Part shown: positions 11,701 to 24,800 of the stretch, piece after piece
Layout of the letters: each line of letters begins with the position of its first letter
Position numbering within the stretch: position 1 is the first letter of the stretch
Assembly (NCBI RefSeq): GCF_000485595.1
Contig: NW_014577530.1
Coordinates: 1 to 42,550, forward strand
DNA from: Priapulus caudatus
Taxonomy: Eukaryota > Priapulida > Priapulimorpha > Priapulimorphida > Priapulidae
DNA: 42,550 bases
Reading direction: 5' to 3'
Translations under genes and position numbers: made by a program
The notes under the pieces: generated by a model
Database searches by the model: none
Told to the model about the DNA's origin: nothing
The model's input: only the letters and a program-made list of their open reading frames with translations

Positions 11701-14676
11701 GTGTGCGTGTGTTAAAAGCATATTTATTTAGCGCGTATCTGCCTCTCACGTGTGTGAGCCTACACATATATTCAGGAGTCTATCAATAGATAGAGTCTAT
11801 TGATAGACCCCTGATATATTTATGGCACGGGGAGTCCCAGCAAGGCCGTACTGCGTTGCACATGTATAGGCAGACACGCTTGTCTGAGGGCAAGGAGTGG
11901 CACGTGTGTGTCCATCCTCTCACCATATCTGTTTCGCAACAAGATATTTTTGGCTGTTGAAACAGCAAGCCTAAGCGTTTCTTCGACCTAGATTCGGCAA
12001 CGTGTTTCTGAAAATCTCCCAGGTGCCCATTCCACATAAACATCATACACGCACGATATGAGGACTTCGATCGGAAACCACTATAACCAACTTCTCGGAG
12101 ACATGAGCTCTGTGTTCGTGACGATAGTCCCAGGCAGTAACAATACTCAATAGCAATAATGTCATGCGTATAAATGTAAGCACGTAATGTAACTACTGGC
12201 AAAATTAGCACGCTTTTTGCCAAGCTGTGATCACTCTAGTATTCCTAGGAAGGTGTAAGGTATGCATGCAGCTGAGTATGAAATGTGGCGGGAAAACATA
12301 CTAGGGAGTATACTATTCTAAGATGTTAAATGTATTTTTGATTTTTACGAGTTAAATTGCGAAACATGCTGTTTGTCACTTCGTCTGAAACCAAAGGAAT
12401 TTAGCCGCTATATGGCTTTTGGACCCAAACAGCTTCACAGAAAGAGCGTTTCGTTCTATATTTTTATCAGTGGCCACCTCCGCAGTAGAGCATGTTACCT
12501 GTATTAAGACGTCTAACTATTTACAGTACATGTAATAAATAGTATAAGGTGGGGTGCCAGTTATCTGGTATGTTTTTAACCGGCATGTTAGTGGCGCGGT
12601 ATCAGAAGAGTACGAATGTGTGATGTAGTATCTGTAGTTTGGTTATCCAAGATATAACCCACCATCGGTGGTTGGAGGACTTGTAACGGAATTTTCGACG
12701 TGAGTTTCCACATATAATCTCATTGCTTTACTCAAGAAATTGCAAAATACAATAATATGACTAATACAGCGTAGTAAATAACTAAGCGGTGCACATGAAT
12801 CACAACTTCAGCGGTTCGGCTTACGGTTTTTCGGTTTTCACTTTCAGTTGCGGTATATTTTCGGTTCGAATATTCTGGCATTCACATTACAAATCTTATA
12901 ACACCAAACAGAAGTGCAAATTTAATAATCATGACTGGTTAATATAAATATTAATAATAATCTCACTTAAGAATCTTTTGAACAGACAAACCTTTATTAA
13001 TACACATACCCCAATGTTAGGGCAAATTCAACAAAACCTGTAGCAGGAAATTCAAATATTTGACTTCAGGTAAAAGTAAGCCAAATAGGCAAATTATGTC
13101 CAATAGTCCATCTCAGTGTCTTGTAGCTTCATTGATTAGGTGTAACGAAACACATGCCGCAATTATTTTGACAAGTACAAATGAACGCGATTTGTCCTTC
13201 TCGTGGCATGGTAGCAATGTGGTCTATCAAATTGTTATCTGCTCGCTGATTGGCCGACGCCGTTTACGACCAGCCAATCGCAGTGCGCTGTATATCTCCA
13301 AAAGCGCGTAATATATATCGAGTATATATAACAAATTATGGAACCCGAAACCGAAGCCCCGTAAAACACGGCACGAGGTCGAAATATCCGAATGGTGGTG
13401 CAAAACCGCGGTTTTCGGTTACCTGGGCGGTTTAACCAGTTACCACACTAGTAATAACCTAACTAAACAGCGTGTGAATGAAACAAGTAACACTAAATAA
13501 TCGAATCCACGATCAAGGGGTGGCAGGAGGTTATGTTTTCAGCCGGCGTTGTGTTTGCTTGCAGTTGTGCGTGTAACAGGCCTAACACTGAAAAAGTTAT
13601 AGACAGGATTGTCATAAAATTTTTCAAGGATAGGTCAGAATCTGCTCCTACTTATAATTGATGAGACATTTTGTGGCTGGTGATCGAATGCCAATTAATG
13701 ATTAAGTTACATTAATAAATTTCAGGATAGGTAGACAAGGGGTAACTTAGAATTGATTTACATTTTGGTGGTTGATCCGATCCAATTTAATTAATGTAAT
13801 TAATAACATATTTCAGGAATAGCGTCAGAAATGCGGTAACTTAGAATTGATATACATTTTGGTGGTGATCGCGACTCCAATGAATTTAAGATATTAATCA
13901 AAATAAATTTCACATGCAGAGAATTGAGCTGCCTTGGCGGAGGTCTGTGCTCTCCGAGTGCTCTAGTTGAATAGATATGATCCACGCTCGGAGGAACACC
14001 CGGAGATACGCAGTCCTAAAGGCTGATTAGGAACAGCTCTGGGGACTACTTGAAATGTTAGGGTCTGTGCATTGCCGATTAGAAAAAAACAATGTTCGAA
14101 TAAATCCAGGACACTAACAGACCACCTACTACGTACGGCATATAAACATGTATCACAGATAACACAACGATCTGGTTTTTCATATAGTATGGCATGTTAG
14201 GACCAGTCAATTCGGGGTGATCCCTCAAGACGCGAAAGGTCGATAGACGAATAATTGAAAAGGGACCTATAGACGCAGCGTCCGATATGACCGAAAGATT
14301 TCATAAAATCATAGTTAAAGATAACTTTCAGTTAATTTGTTACCAAACACGTACACGCACACAGCACACGCGCACCCGACACGTACATACAGCGATCTAC
14401 ACAGACCAGACACGCACACTACAGTGTGTGAGCGCTACGATGAGAACTTAGATTTTTATGACATCTGAATGACGATGTTAGATATTCTACCGGTATAGCT
14501 GGGACACTCCAGTGTGTGTGGTGTGTGTTGTGTGTGTGGTGTGTGTGTGTTGCGTGTGCGTGTGCGATGTGGCTGATGGTTGTGGCACTGTTGCGTAGTG
14601 CGTCGTGACGCTTCGCGTGTGTGTGGAGAAGAGAGAGAGCATAAGAGCGATCATGTGTCGTGGTGTGAGAGTAGAG

Positions 14677-14714
<38 letters not shown>

Positions 14715-16428
14715 TTGTCCCGTTGCGCAATCATGCGTGTACGCGAGTCGCGAGATCACTGTCACAGTGTGTGAGTGGATGTCCGGATGCGTAGCCTGGA
14801 GGCTAGGCGACCGGACGCGTAGCCACTGCGTATTCGAAAATGCATCTTTACACCTTGAACACATAACCTTCGGTCTATAGGGCTGTAACCGTCAATTCAA
14901 TCACTTTATTTTACACTTATAATATACAAATTACATTTAGCGGAAAGTATAACATGAAACAAAATAAATATATACAAGTAATGGAGGGTGAATTGACAAT
15001 ACAGTCTTCTAGTTAGCCACTAGTCTTCTAATCAGCCACTGGAAACACCCAGTTGGGGCATGCATAATGGTTGGACCATGCAATGCTAGTACTAGTCCAC
15101 TCCATCTTCCTCGTGTCGTGCACAGCATTGCTATCTTGCTGACCGCAGCTACATTCGCGTCTAGCGTTCAAGGTCACGGACGGGTGTCGAGTTATAGTTG
15201 CCATGGGAGCGAGGGGAGCCCTCCTGCCAATAGTCAGGCGTTTTCCCTCCTCATTTGGTGATCGCCATTATCATAATAAAATACTCTATGAAAAAATAAT
15301 CTATATTTATCTAATACAATGTATATAATTATCTTAAACTAATCTGTAGCTGTAGGTTATTGTTAGCATCATTAATGTAATCATCGTTACAGGCGCACGA
15401 CTGCAGGTCATTATTGACATGTAATAATTGTTACAGGGGCACGGCTGTAGGTTATTGTTAGCATCAATGTAATAATTGTTACAGGGGCACGGCTGTAGGT
15501 TATTGTTAGCATCATTAATGTAATCATCGTTACAGGGGCACGACTGCAGGTCATTATTGACATGTAATAATTGTTACAGGCACACGGCTGTAGGTTATTG
15601 TTAGCATCATTAATGTAATCATCGATACAGGCGCACGACTGCAGGTCATTATTGACATGTAATAATTGTTACAGGCACACGGCTGTAGGTTATTGTTAGC
15701 ATCATTAATCATAATGTAATCATCGTTACAGGGGCACGGCGATCGCTAAGATCGTCGGTCACAACGTGCGACGCAGGGAGCGGTTCGACAATGAGCTGAG
15801 GCTGTTCGTCTACGAGGAGATGGTCGACGGCAAGAAGCTGTCCGAGATCATCAACGAGACGCACGAGAACGTCAAGTACCTGCCGGGCGTGCGGCTGCCC
15901 GACAACGTGGTACGTCACAGACGCGGCGGGCGGGCGGGTGGGCATGCGGCTGCCCGATAACGTGGTACGTCACAGACGCGGCGGGCGGGCGGGTGGTTGG
16001 ATGGGCGGGCGGCTGCCCGATAACGTGGTACGTCACAGACGCGGCGGGCGGGTGGTTGGATGGGCGGGCGGTTGGATGGGCGTGCGGCTGCCCGATAACG
16101 TGGTACGTCACAGACGCGTCGGGCGGGTGGGCGTGTGGCTGCCCGATAACGTGGTACGTCACAGACGCGTCGGGCGGGTGGTTGGATGGGCGGGCGGTTG
16201 GATGGGCGTGTGGCTGCCCGACAATGTGGTACATCACAGACGCGGTGGGCGGGCGGGAGTGCGTGCGGCTGCCCGACAACGTGGTACGTCACAGACGCGG
16301 CGGGCGGGGATGACAGAGTGTGCCCTACTAGTGGGCCCTACTCACCCTGTGCTCTGTCTAGCTGTCTCACCTAGAGTGAGCATTCGTGGGTATGGTGTAT
16401 TACTGTAGTCTGTAACGTCTTAGAATTA

Positions 16429-16466
<38 letters not shown>

Positions 16467-19400
16467 TGAAACGCACTGAGACTTGCTTAGCACCATGCGC
16501 AGTGCTACAGTGTGTGCGCAGAAACGACACGTACCACTCAATCAGCACTCTTGATTGTATACAATCACGCCACATATATTGAACCAGATTAGCTTGCCTT
16601 ACTCACCGTTTAACATCCGTATGATATCGTTTGCATCGACGTATGTTGTACGAACGCTGCGTATCGATTATCATATCATGGGTCGCTTGCATCGTGATGC
16701 AGCAATGTATCGGTGCATCGTTACACCCCTAGTAGTGCGCGCCCGGGCCCCCTGTTCGATTTCACATCCGGCGAGAGCCGCAGGTCTGTCGTAACCGCGG
16801 CGACTGCATCGCTTTTGCGCAGGTGGCGGTGCCGGACATCAGGGCATCCGTGAAGGATTCGGACATCCTCGTCTTCGTCATCCCACATCAGTTTGTGAAG
16901 AACATCTGCGGTCAGCTGAAGGGAGCGGTCAAGTCGACCGCGATCGGACTGTCTCTCATCAAGGTGACGACAGTATATTATATTCTACTGACTGTATTGT
17001 ATCGTATTGTATTTTACTGTATTGTGTTTAATATTGTGTTGTATTGTACCATATCGTATCGTATTGTAATATAATTGTATTGTATCAGGAGCATTGCTGA
17101 TGTGTTGCTGGACTGTGACGACAGCGTTGTAGCTTGTATTATCTGATTAAGAAATGGTGGGAGTGGGGGATATCTAGGTAGAAAATCTGATCTTGCCCCG
17201 ATATAATTACTGTCAAACGTGTTGGTGGACTCCTAGGTAGACTCGCCGCCTGTCTGTAACAGGCACGTTCTTGCGAGCGGCAATTGTACAGTGAAGCTAC
17301 CTGTTTAATTGTATACCCCACGACGAAGTCGGCGGGAATACTATGGTTTCATGTCTGTCCAGCCGCCGCAGCTGCAGACACTTTCCCTTCCGCTCTATAA
17401 CTCGACCCCTAATTGACCTAGCGTGACCAAACATGGTCTACTTACACATCTTGGGGAGAAGGTGCGCAGCGTACCAAAACCAGGTCACTACGACCTTTAT
17501 TTGACCTTTACCTTGACCTTGATCATATTTCCCTTCCGCTCTATAACTCGACCCCTAATTCACCTAGCGCGAGCAAACTTCGTATACTTACACATCTTGG
17601 GGAGAAGGTATGTCGCGTACCAAAACCCCTAAGGCAACCAATTTTAACATACTTGCACATCTCAGGCAGATGAGTTGTGTAACAAACCTTTGTCTTTGTG
17701 ACTTATTTAACTTTACCTACCTTCTACGTCCTTACAGAGATATTTCATTGATACTAGATCACGGGGGATACATGTAGTTGGCGACAACTGCCCTTCCTAG
17801 TTTTTTTTAATTTTTACAATTTTTTTATATTGGACACGTGTCTGGTAAGGAAACTTGATTGACAATTTATTCAGTGAAACTGCCTCCATAGAACAGACAG
17901 GTCTGTTGTCTATAAAGAAGATTTTTGGCATTAATATCGGGTGGCAGTTATAGTATACAGTGAAACTGTCTCCTTAGAACTGACAGCTGTCCATGGGGGA
18001 GACTTGTGGTTCTCCTTGACTGACGCCTATATCTAGGTTCGACTCCCAACAGACAGGAGCAGCCATCCTGGATCGCTGGCTCCTGTTGTTCGTGATGTAT
18101 TTGCGTTGGCTGGTCCGACCTGCACCGTCTTTGCGCGCACACCCTAACCACACATGCGTGCCAATTCGATTTTATAGAGGTTGATATGCAAAAACCGATT
18201 ATGTGTTTTTGGGCGAGGAAGGGAGGGGCACTCGTATGTTTCTCGACTGACGCCGAACAACGCGGGCGATCAGTAGGTTGTCACTGCCGTAATTGAGCCG
18301 TGAGCGTGACAAGTGCAACAGATTTGTCGATGTACGCGAACTATGTTTTACACTTAAGAGCTCTGTGGGGCTTTGGCTAAAAGTGTTTCGTGTAGCAAAC
18401 GACTAGATCGCTGAGCACTGAGGCCATCCTTAAAAAATTATATGTTTGCTGTCCTCCGACCGACCCACGAAAATAGCCGCGACCCAAAAGTTTTTTGACA
18501 TTTTTTGTTGACATTTTTTTACATTTTTTACAGTTTTTTTACATTTTCATATTTAAGACTGAAACACAAAGCATGTGTGGCAAACATGAGGACAGACTTA
18601 AAATAACTATTATGCCTCACAAAAAAAGACCTACCTACATACCCACTAAAAATATCATGGGTCGGGGGACAGCAAACATAGAATTTATTAAGGATGGCCT
18701 GATAGACAGACCTTTGTAGAAACATTTACCTACATGCTCTGCTAAAAATATGTTTTACCTGTTTATCTATTGAGATGCTATGATCAGTAAACTGTGATGC
18801 AATGCTGGCAGCTCTGTTTAACTACATAGTGTGATCTATTGAACTGTACACCAAATTGTGATGTGGGTGTGGTTCGTATTTTTTCCTGGATTGTATTTTA
18901 CTGTATTGTTACCTCCGCGCAACGGAGTTGCAGGGAGGTAATGTGACCCCTCTCGTGTGATGTGTTCGTGTGTGTGTTCGTGTGTGTGTGTGTAGCCAGC
19001 AGCGAGCCAGCTGTTATACACATGTATACATGGTACACGCGTTGGCGCGATCGATTCAGCACCAGCTCGCCTTAGGCCGTCCAGTCAGCAGCAGCTCGCC
19101 TTAAGGCGTCCAGCCAGCAGCAGCCCCTAATCCTCTCACCATATCTGTTCGCACAATATTTTGGCTGTGAACAGCAAGCCTAGCGTTTCTTCGACCTAGA
19201 TTCGGCCAAACGTGTTTCGAAAATCTCCCAGGCTCCCACTCACATAAATGATAAACACATACACAGATATGAGGACTTTCTGATCGGAAACACTATAACC
19301 AACTTCTGGCAGACATGAGCTCTGTGTTCGTGACGATAGTGGCAGTAACAATACTCAATAGCAATAATGTCATGTATAATGTAGCACGTAATGTAATAAT

Positions 19401-21814
19401 GGCAAAATTAGCAGCCTTTGCAGCTGTGATCACCTAGATCCTAGGAGGTGTAAGTACTGCATGCAGCTGAGTAGTGAAATGTGCGGGAAAACATACTAGG
19501 GAGTATACTATTCTGAGATGTTAAAATGTATTTTTGATTTTTACGAGTTAAATGCGAAACATGCTAGTTTGTTACTGTCTGAAACCAAAGGAATTTAGCG
19601 CTATATGGCTTTTGCACAGCTTCACGAAAGACGTTTCGTTCTATAATTTTATCCAGTGGCCACCTCCCATGTAGAGCATGTACCTAGTATAAGACGTCTA
19701 ATATTTACATACATGTATAAATAGTATAAGGTGGGTCCAGTGTATCTGGTTGTTTTTAACCGGCATGTACTGCGGGTATCAGAAGATAAATGTGTTGATG
19801 TAGTATCTGTAGTTTGGTTATCCAAGATAACCCACCACGTGTTGGAGACTTGTAACCGGATTTTCGACGTGAGTTTCCCATATAACTCCTTGCATTACTC
19901 AAGAAATTAACATAATAATGATAATACAGTAGTAATAACTAGGGGTGCAATGAATCACAACTTCACGGTTCGGTTCGGTTTTCGGTTTTCACATTTCGGT
20001 TCGGTTATTTCGGTTCGAATATTCTGGCGATTCACATTACAAATCTTATAACACCAAACAGAAGTGCAAATTTAATAATCCAGACTGGTTTATAAATATT
20101 AATAATAATCTCACTAAGAATTCTTTGAAACAACAAAACGCTTTAAATAATACACGATACCCCCAATGTTAGGGGCAAATTCAACAAAACCTGCTAGCAG
20201 GAAATTCAAATATTTTGACTTCAAGTAAAAGTAAGCCAAATAGGCAAATATGTCGCCAATAGTCCATCTCAGTGTCTTGTAAGCTTCATTGATTAGGTGG
20301 TAACGAAGACAACAATCCGCAATTATTTGGCAAAGACAAAATGAAACGCGTTGACCTTCTCGTGCGCATGTAGCAAGTGGTCTATCAACTGTTATCTGCT
20401 CGCTGATTGGCCGACGCCCGTTTACGACAGCCACATTCGCAGTGCGCGGATATGCTCCAAAAGGCGTAATATATATCGAGTATATATAACAATATGGAAC
20501 GGCCGAAACCGAAGCCCCGAAAACCGGCACGAGCGTTCGAATATATCCGAGATGGTGGTGCAAAACCAGCGGTTTTTCGGTTAACTGGGGCGGTTAACCA
20601 GTTCCACGACTAGGTAATAACCTAATAAACAGGCGTCGTGAATCGAAACAAGTAACACTAAATAATCGCACTCACGATCAAGGGTGGCAAGGAGGTTATG
20701 TTTTCAGCCGGCGTGTGTTCTGCTTGCAGTTTGTGCGTGCTAACAGCCTAACACTGAAAAAGTTATAACAGGATTGTCATAAGAATTTTTCAAGGATAGG
20801 CTCAGAATTGCCCCTACTTAAGAATTGATGAGACATTTTGGTGGTGAATCCGAATGCCAATTAATTGATTAAGTTAACATTAATAAAATTTTCAGGATAG
20901 GTAGACCCAAGGGGTAACTAGAATTGATTACATTTTGGGTGGTGATCCCGATCCACCATTAATTAATGTAATTAATACACTATTTCAAGGAATAGGTCAT
21001 CGAATGGCGTAACTTAGAATTGATATAGCATTTTGGTGGTGATCGCGACTCCAATAATTTAAGGAGATTAATCAAAATTTTCAACATGAGAGAATTGAGC
21101 GCCTTGGCGCGAGGTCCTGTGCTCTCCGAGTGCTCCTAGTTGAATATATGATCCACTCGGAGAGACACCCGGAGATTACGCAGTCTTAAAGGCTGATTAG
21201 AACAGCTTGGGGACGTACTTGAAATTTAGGTCGTGCCCTTCCGATTAGAAAAAAAACATTGGAATAAATCCAGGACAAAAAACCACCTACTACGTACGGC
21301 CAATAAACATGTATCACAGAACACACGATCTGGTTTTTCATAGTAGTGGCAAATGTTAGACCAGTCAATTCGGGGTGATCCCTATAGACGCGGAAGGTCC
21401 GATAGACCCGAATATTGACAAGGGACCCTATAGACCGCCAGCGTCCGATAGACCGAAAGATTTCATAAATCATAGTAAAGATAACTTTCAGTTAATTGTG
21501 ACCAAACACGTACACGCAGCACCAGCACACCGCACCACGCACCACGTACATCACAGGTCTACCACCAGACCACAGACCACGCACACCTCCACACTGTTGA
21601 GCGCCTACCGATGAGAACTTAGATTTATTATGACATCTGAATGACGATGTTGAGATATTCTACCGGTATACGTGGGAGCACTGGCCAGTGTGTGTGTGTG
21701 TGGTGTGTGTGTGTGTGTGTGTGTGGGCGTGTGCGTGTGCGTGTGCGTGTGCGTGTGCGTGTGCGTGTGCGTGTGCGTGTCGTGTGAGAGAGAGAGAGAG
21801 CTAGAGGTGCTGTG

Positions 21815-21863
<49 letters not shown>

Positions 21864-24800
21864 AGAAGCGAGAGAGAATTGTCCGGTTGCGCAATCATTG
21901 CGTGTACGCGAGCTACTGCGAGATCACTGTCACAAGTGTGAGTGAGTGGATGTCCGGATGCGTAGCGGCCTGAGGCTCAGGCGACGCGGCACCACGCCGG
22001 GCCACACAAAGACTAAGCCCTTCGCGTATTCGAAAATGCATGCTTACACGCTTGAACACATAACCTTCGGTCTATATGGGCTGTACCCGGGGGTCAATTA
22101 CAAAACTCATTATTTTACACTTATAATATTACATAAAATTACATCTAGCGCGGAAAGTATAACATGAAACACAAAATAAATACTATACAAAGTAATAGGA
22201 GGAGTAATTGAACAATACAGTCTTCTAGTTAGGACCCACTAGTCTTCTAATCAAGCCAGCTGGAAACACGCCAGTTGGGGCATGCCATAATGGTTTGGAC
22301 CCATGCAATGCTAGTACTAGTCCACCTCCTCTTCCCCGTGTCGTGCACAGCATTGCTATCTTGCTGACCCGCAGCTTTACAATTCGCGTCTAGCGTTCAA
22401 GGTCAGCGGACGGGTTGTCGAGTTTAATAGTTGCGCATTGGAGGCGAGGGAGCCCTCCCTGCCAATTAGTAGGCCGTTTTTTCCCTCCTCATTTGGTGAT
22501 CGCCATTATCATAATAAAATACTCTATGAAAAAATAATCTATATTTATCCTAATAACAATGTAATAGAATTATCTAACTAATCTGTAGCTGTAGGTTATT
22601 GTTAGCAATATTAATGTACATCCGTTAGCAGGCGGCACGGCTGCAGGTCATTCATTGACATGTAATACATTGTTAGCACGGGCCGGCTGGGGTAGGCTTA
22701 TTGTTAGCATCAATGTAATAATTGTTTTACAGGGCACCGCNNNNNNNNNNNNNNNNNNNNNNNNNGGGTTAGGGTTAGGGTTAGGGTTAGGGTTAGGGTT
22801 AGGGTTAGGGTTAGGGTTAGGGTTAGGGTTAGGGTTAACTGAATTCACTGAATTCAGTGAATTTCAGTGGATTTGCCATCATTTTGGTAAATTGAATAGC
22901 GTTCGAGTAAATTTCAGTGGATTTGGGGGTGGATTTGGTGGATTTGGGGGTGGATTTGGCCCCCAAATCCACCAAATCCACCCCCAAATCCATGGATTTG
23001 GGGGTGGATTTGGGTGAATCGTGTAACCCTTTTTGAGTGCCCTCTGTCTAGTTTTGATTGTGTTGTTTCATGTTGTCTTTGTATTGTGTTGTACTGTACA
23101 TATCATATAATATTGTATTTTACTGTATTGTGTTTATTGTGTTATATTGTATCGAATTGTATTTTACTGTATTGTGTTTATTGTGTTGTATTGTATCAGG
23201 AGCATTGCTGATGTGATGCGTTGACAGCTGACGCTGTGTTCTCATCGTTGTTGTTGCGCGCGTGTTGACAGCTATGCGTGTTTTCATAGCTACGCGTGTT
23301 ATACTGATTCTCATCGTTGCCGCGCGCGCGCGTGTTGACAGCTATGCAAGTTATGACAGCTACGCGTGTTATACTGATTCTCATCGTTGCCGCGCGCCCG
23401 TGTTGACAGCTATGCGTGTTATACTGATTCTCATCGTTGCCGCGCGCGCGCGTGTTGACAGGGTGTGGACATCAACGAGACGGGACTGGTGCTCATCTCT
23501 TCCATCATCGAGGATGCACTCGCAATCCCCGTCAGCGTGCTCATGGGAGCCAACCTCGCTAACGAGGTCGCGCAGGAGAAGTTCTGCGAGACCACTATAG
23601 GTGAGCGATCTACACCGGCGCCCTCTGGTGCGCGTCGGCAGCCCCGTGGTGCCTCTCTGCCACTTTATTTTATTTTTTATTTATTTGTTTGGGTGATTAT
23701 ATACTTTTTAATTATATTAAAAATAATTATAAGTTAAGTAATTATAATTAATTAGTTATATATATATATATATATATTAAATTCATAAAATTACATAACT
23801 GCCAATGATATATACACAAAAAGTGTGACTAGCACGCTTATTTACATTGTGGTCCTTGTTCACTTCCTTCCCTTCATTGCCTTTCTTCTATGCCTTCGCT
23901 CGTTTCTTGTTTTTGCTTTCTGTCTTTCTTCCTCTAGATAACTCCTGCGTTACATTCACCCTTTCCTTTTCAAAATTTGCTCCCTGAGTGAACCCAAGAA
24001 ACTGTTTTATGCCCCAATAATTGTGAATTGTTCTAGGAAGCCATGTAAAAATATGTACATCTTGTGTAAGTTGCCTAGGCACAGTAACGTGAGCAGGCTG
24101 CCGAAGTATTTACGTAGCATGTCCAACCATGCACATTGCACAATAGTCGACACCATATCTAGACTTACCGAGCGAAAATACCCCCGTGTATCATTACAGG
24201 CAGTGAGAAGTGAACCATTGGCGGGAAAAAACTGCTAACGTTCACTCACCTCTGACATTTTCTGAGTTTCCTAACCGTTTTCCGCTCGGTCCACCGTCTG
24301 TCGATATCCAAATAGGCTGTTGTTATTGTTTTTACGCGCCATGCTCTAAACAGGTGTACAGACCTACTGCGGAGGGATCGGGGAACACTTAAACATGAAC
24401 CTGGTTGAAGTTTTAATTTCACCCTTGCACGCCGCGGATCAGTTTCGACTGCAACCTCTATTGGCTGAATGACCTTCAACCGTGACTGTGACCTTGGCCC
24501 TGACTGTTGCCCTTGACCTTGACCTTGACCATTGACTGTGACCTTACCCCTGGCCTTTAATCCCAACCTTTGACCTTGACCTTGACCCCACAGGCTGCAA
24601 GGACAAGGACGTGGGAGTGATGCTGAAGGAGATGTGTCAGGCTCCGTACTTCCGCGTCGCCGTCGTCGACGAGGTCGAAGCCGTCGAGCTCTGTGGTGCC
24701 CTCAAGGTGAGTGCGCGTGCGGCAGTGGCGCCACCTAGCCCAATTCGTCGTCGCGCTGTTCGGTGGTGCCGCGGCGTCCTCTGTGTGCTTGTAGTCGTCA

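Larger units (their letters stand above)
11914..15495 (+). repeat. Segment A of a ~3.6 kb direct duplication (intron 1 copy)
   Basis: From CCTCTCACCATATCTG onward this sequence matches 19131-22740 in the same order and orientation, including the hAT-like element, the GA/CA microsatellites and the junction minisatellite in front of GPD1 exon 2. Differences are mostly one- to few-base insertions and deletions every 10-20 bp in both copies. It contains no recognisable exon. Confidence 0.85.
19131..22740 (+). repeat. Segment B of the ~3.6 kb direct duplication (intron 3 copy)
   Basis: Same order and orientation as 11914-15495, including the hAT-like element and the start of the exon 2 acceptor minisatellite. 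It breaks off exactly at the N gap. The copies differ mainly by short indels, a pattern typical of uncorrected long-read sequence rather than of ageing duplicates. It contains no exon. Confidence 0.85.

Noticed and set aside
15872-16408. Overlapping Arg/Gly-rich and Pro/Ala/His-rich frames on both strands
   Set aside because: By-products of the exon 2 donor minisatellite; the exon's own frame stops at 15958-15960.
19131-22740. Segment B as an independent gene region
   Set aside because: It is a noisy copy of intron 1 and contains no exon of its own.
22766-22837. True chromosome end
   Set aside because: GPD1 exons continue in order on both sides of the telomeric array, so it cannot be the terminus of this chromosome as assembled.
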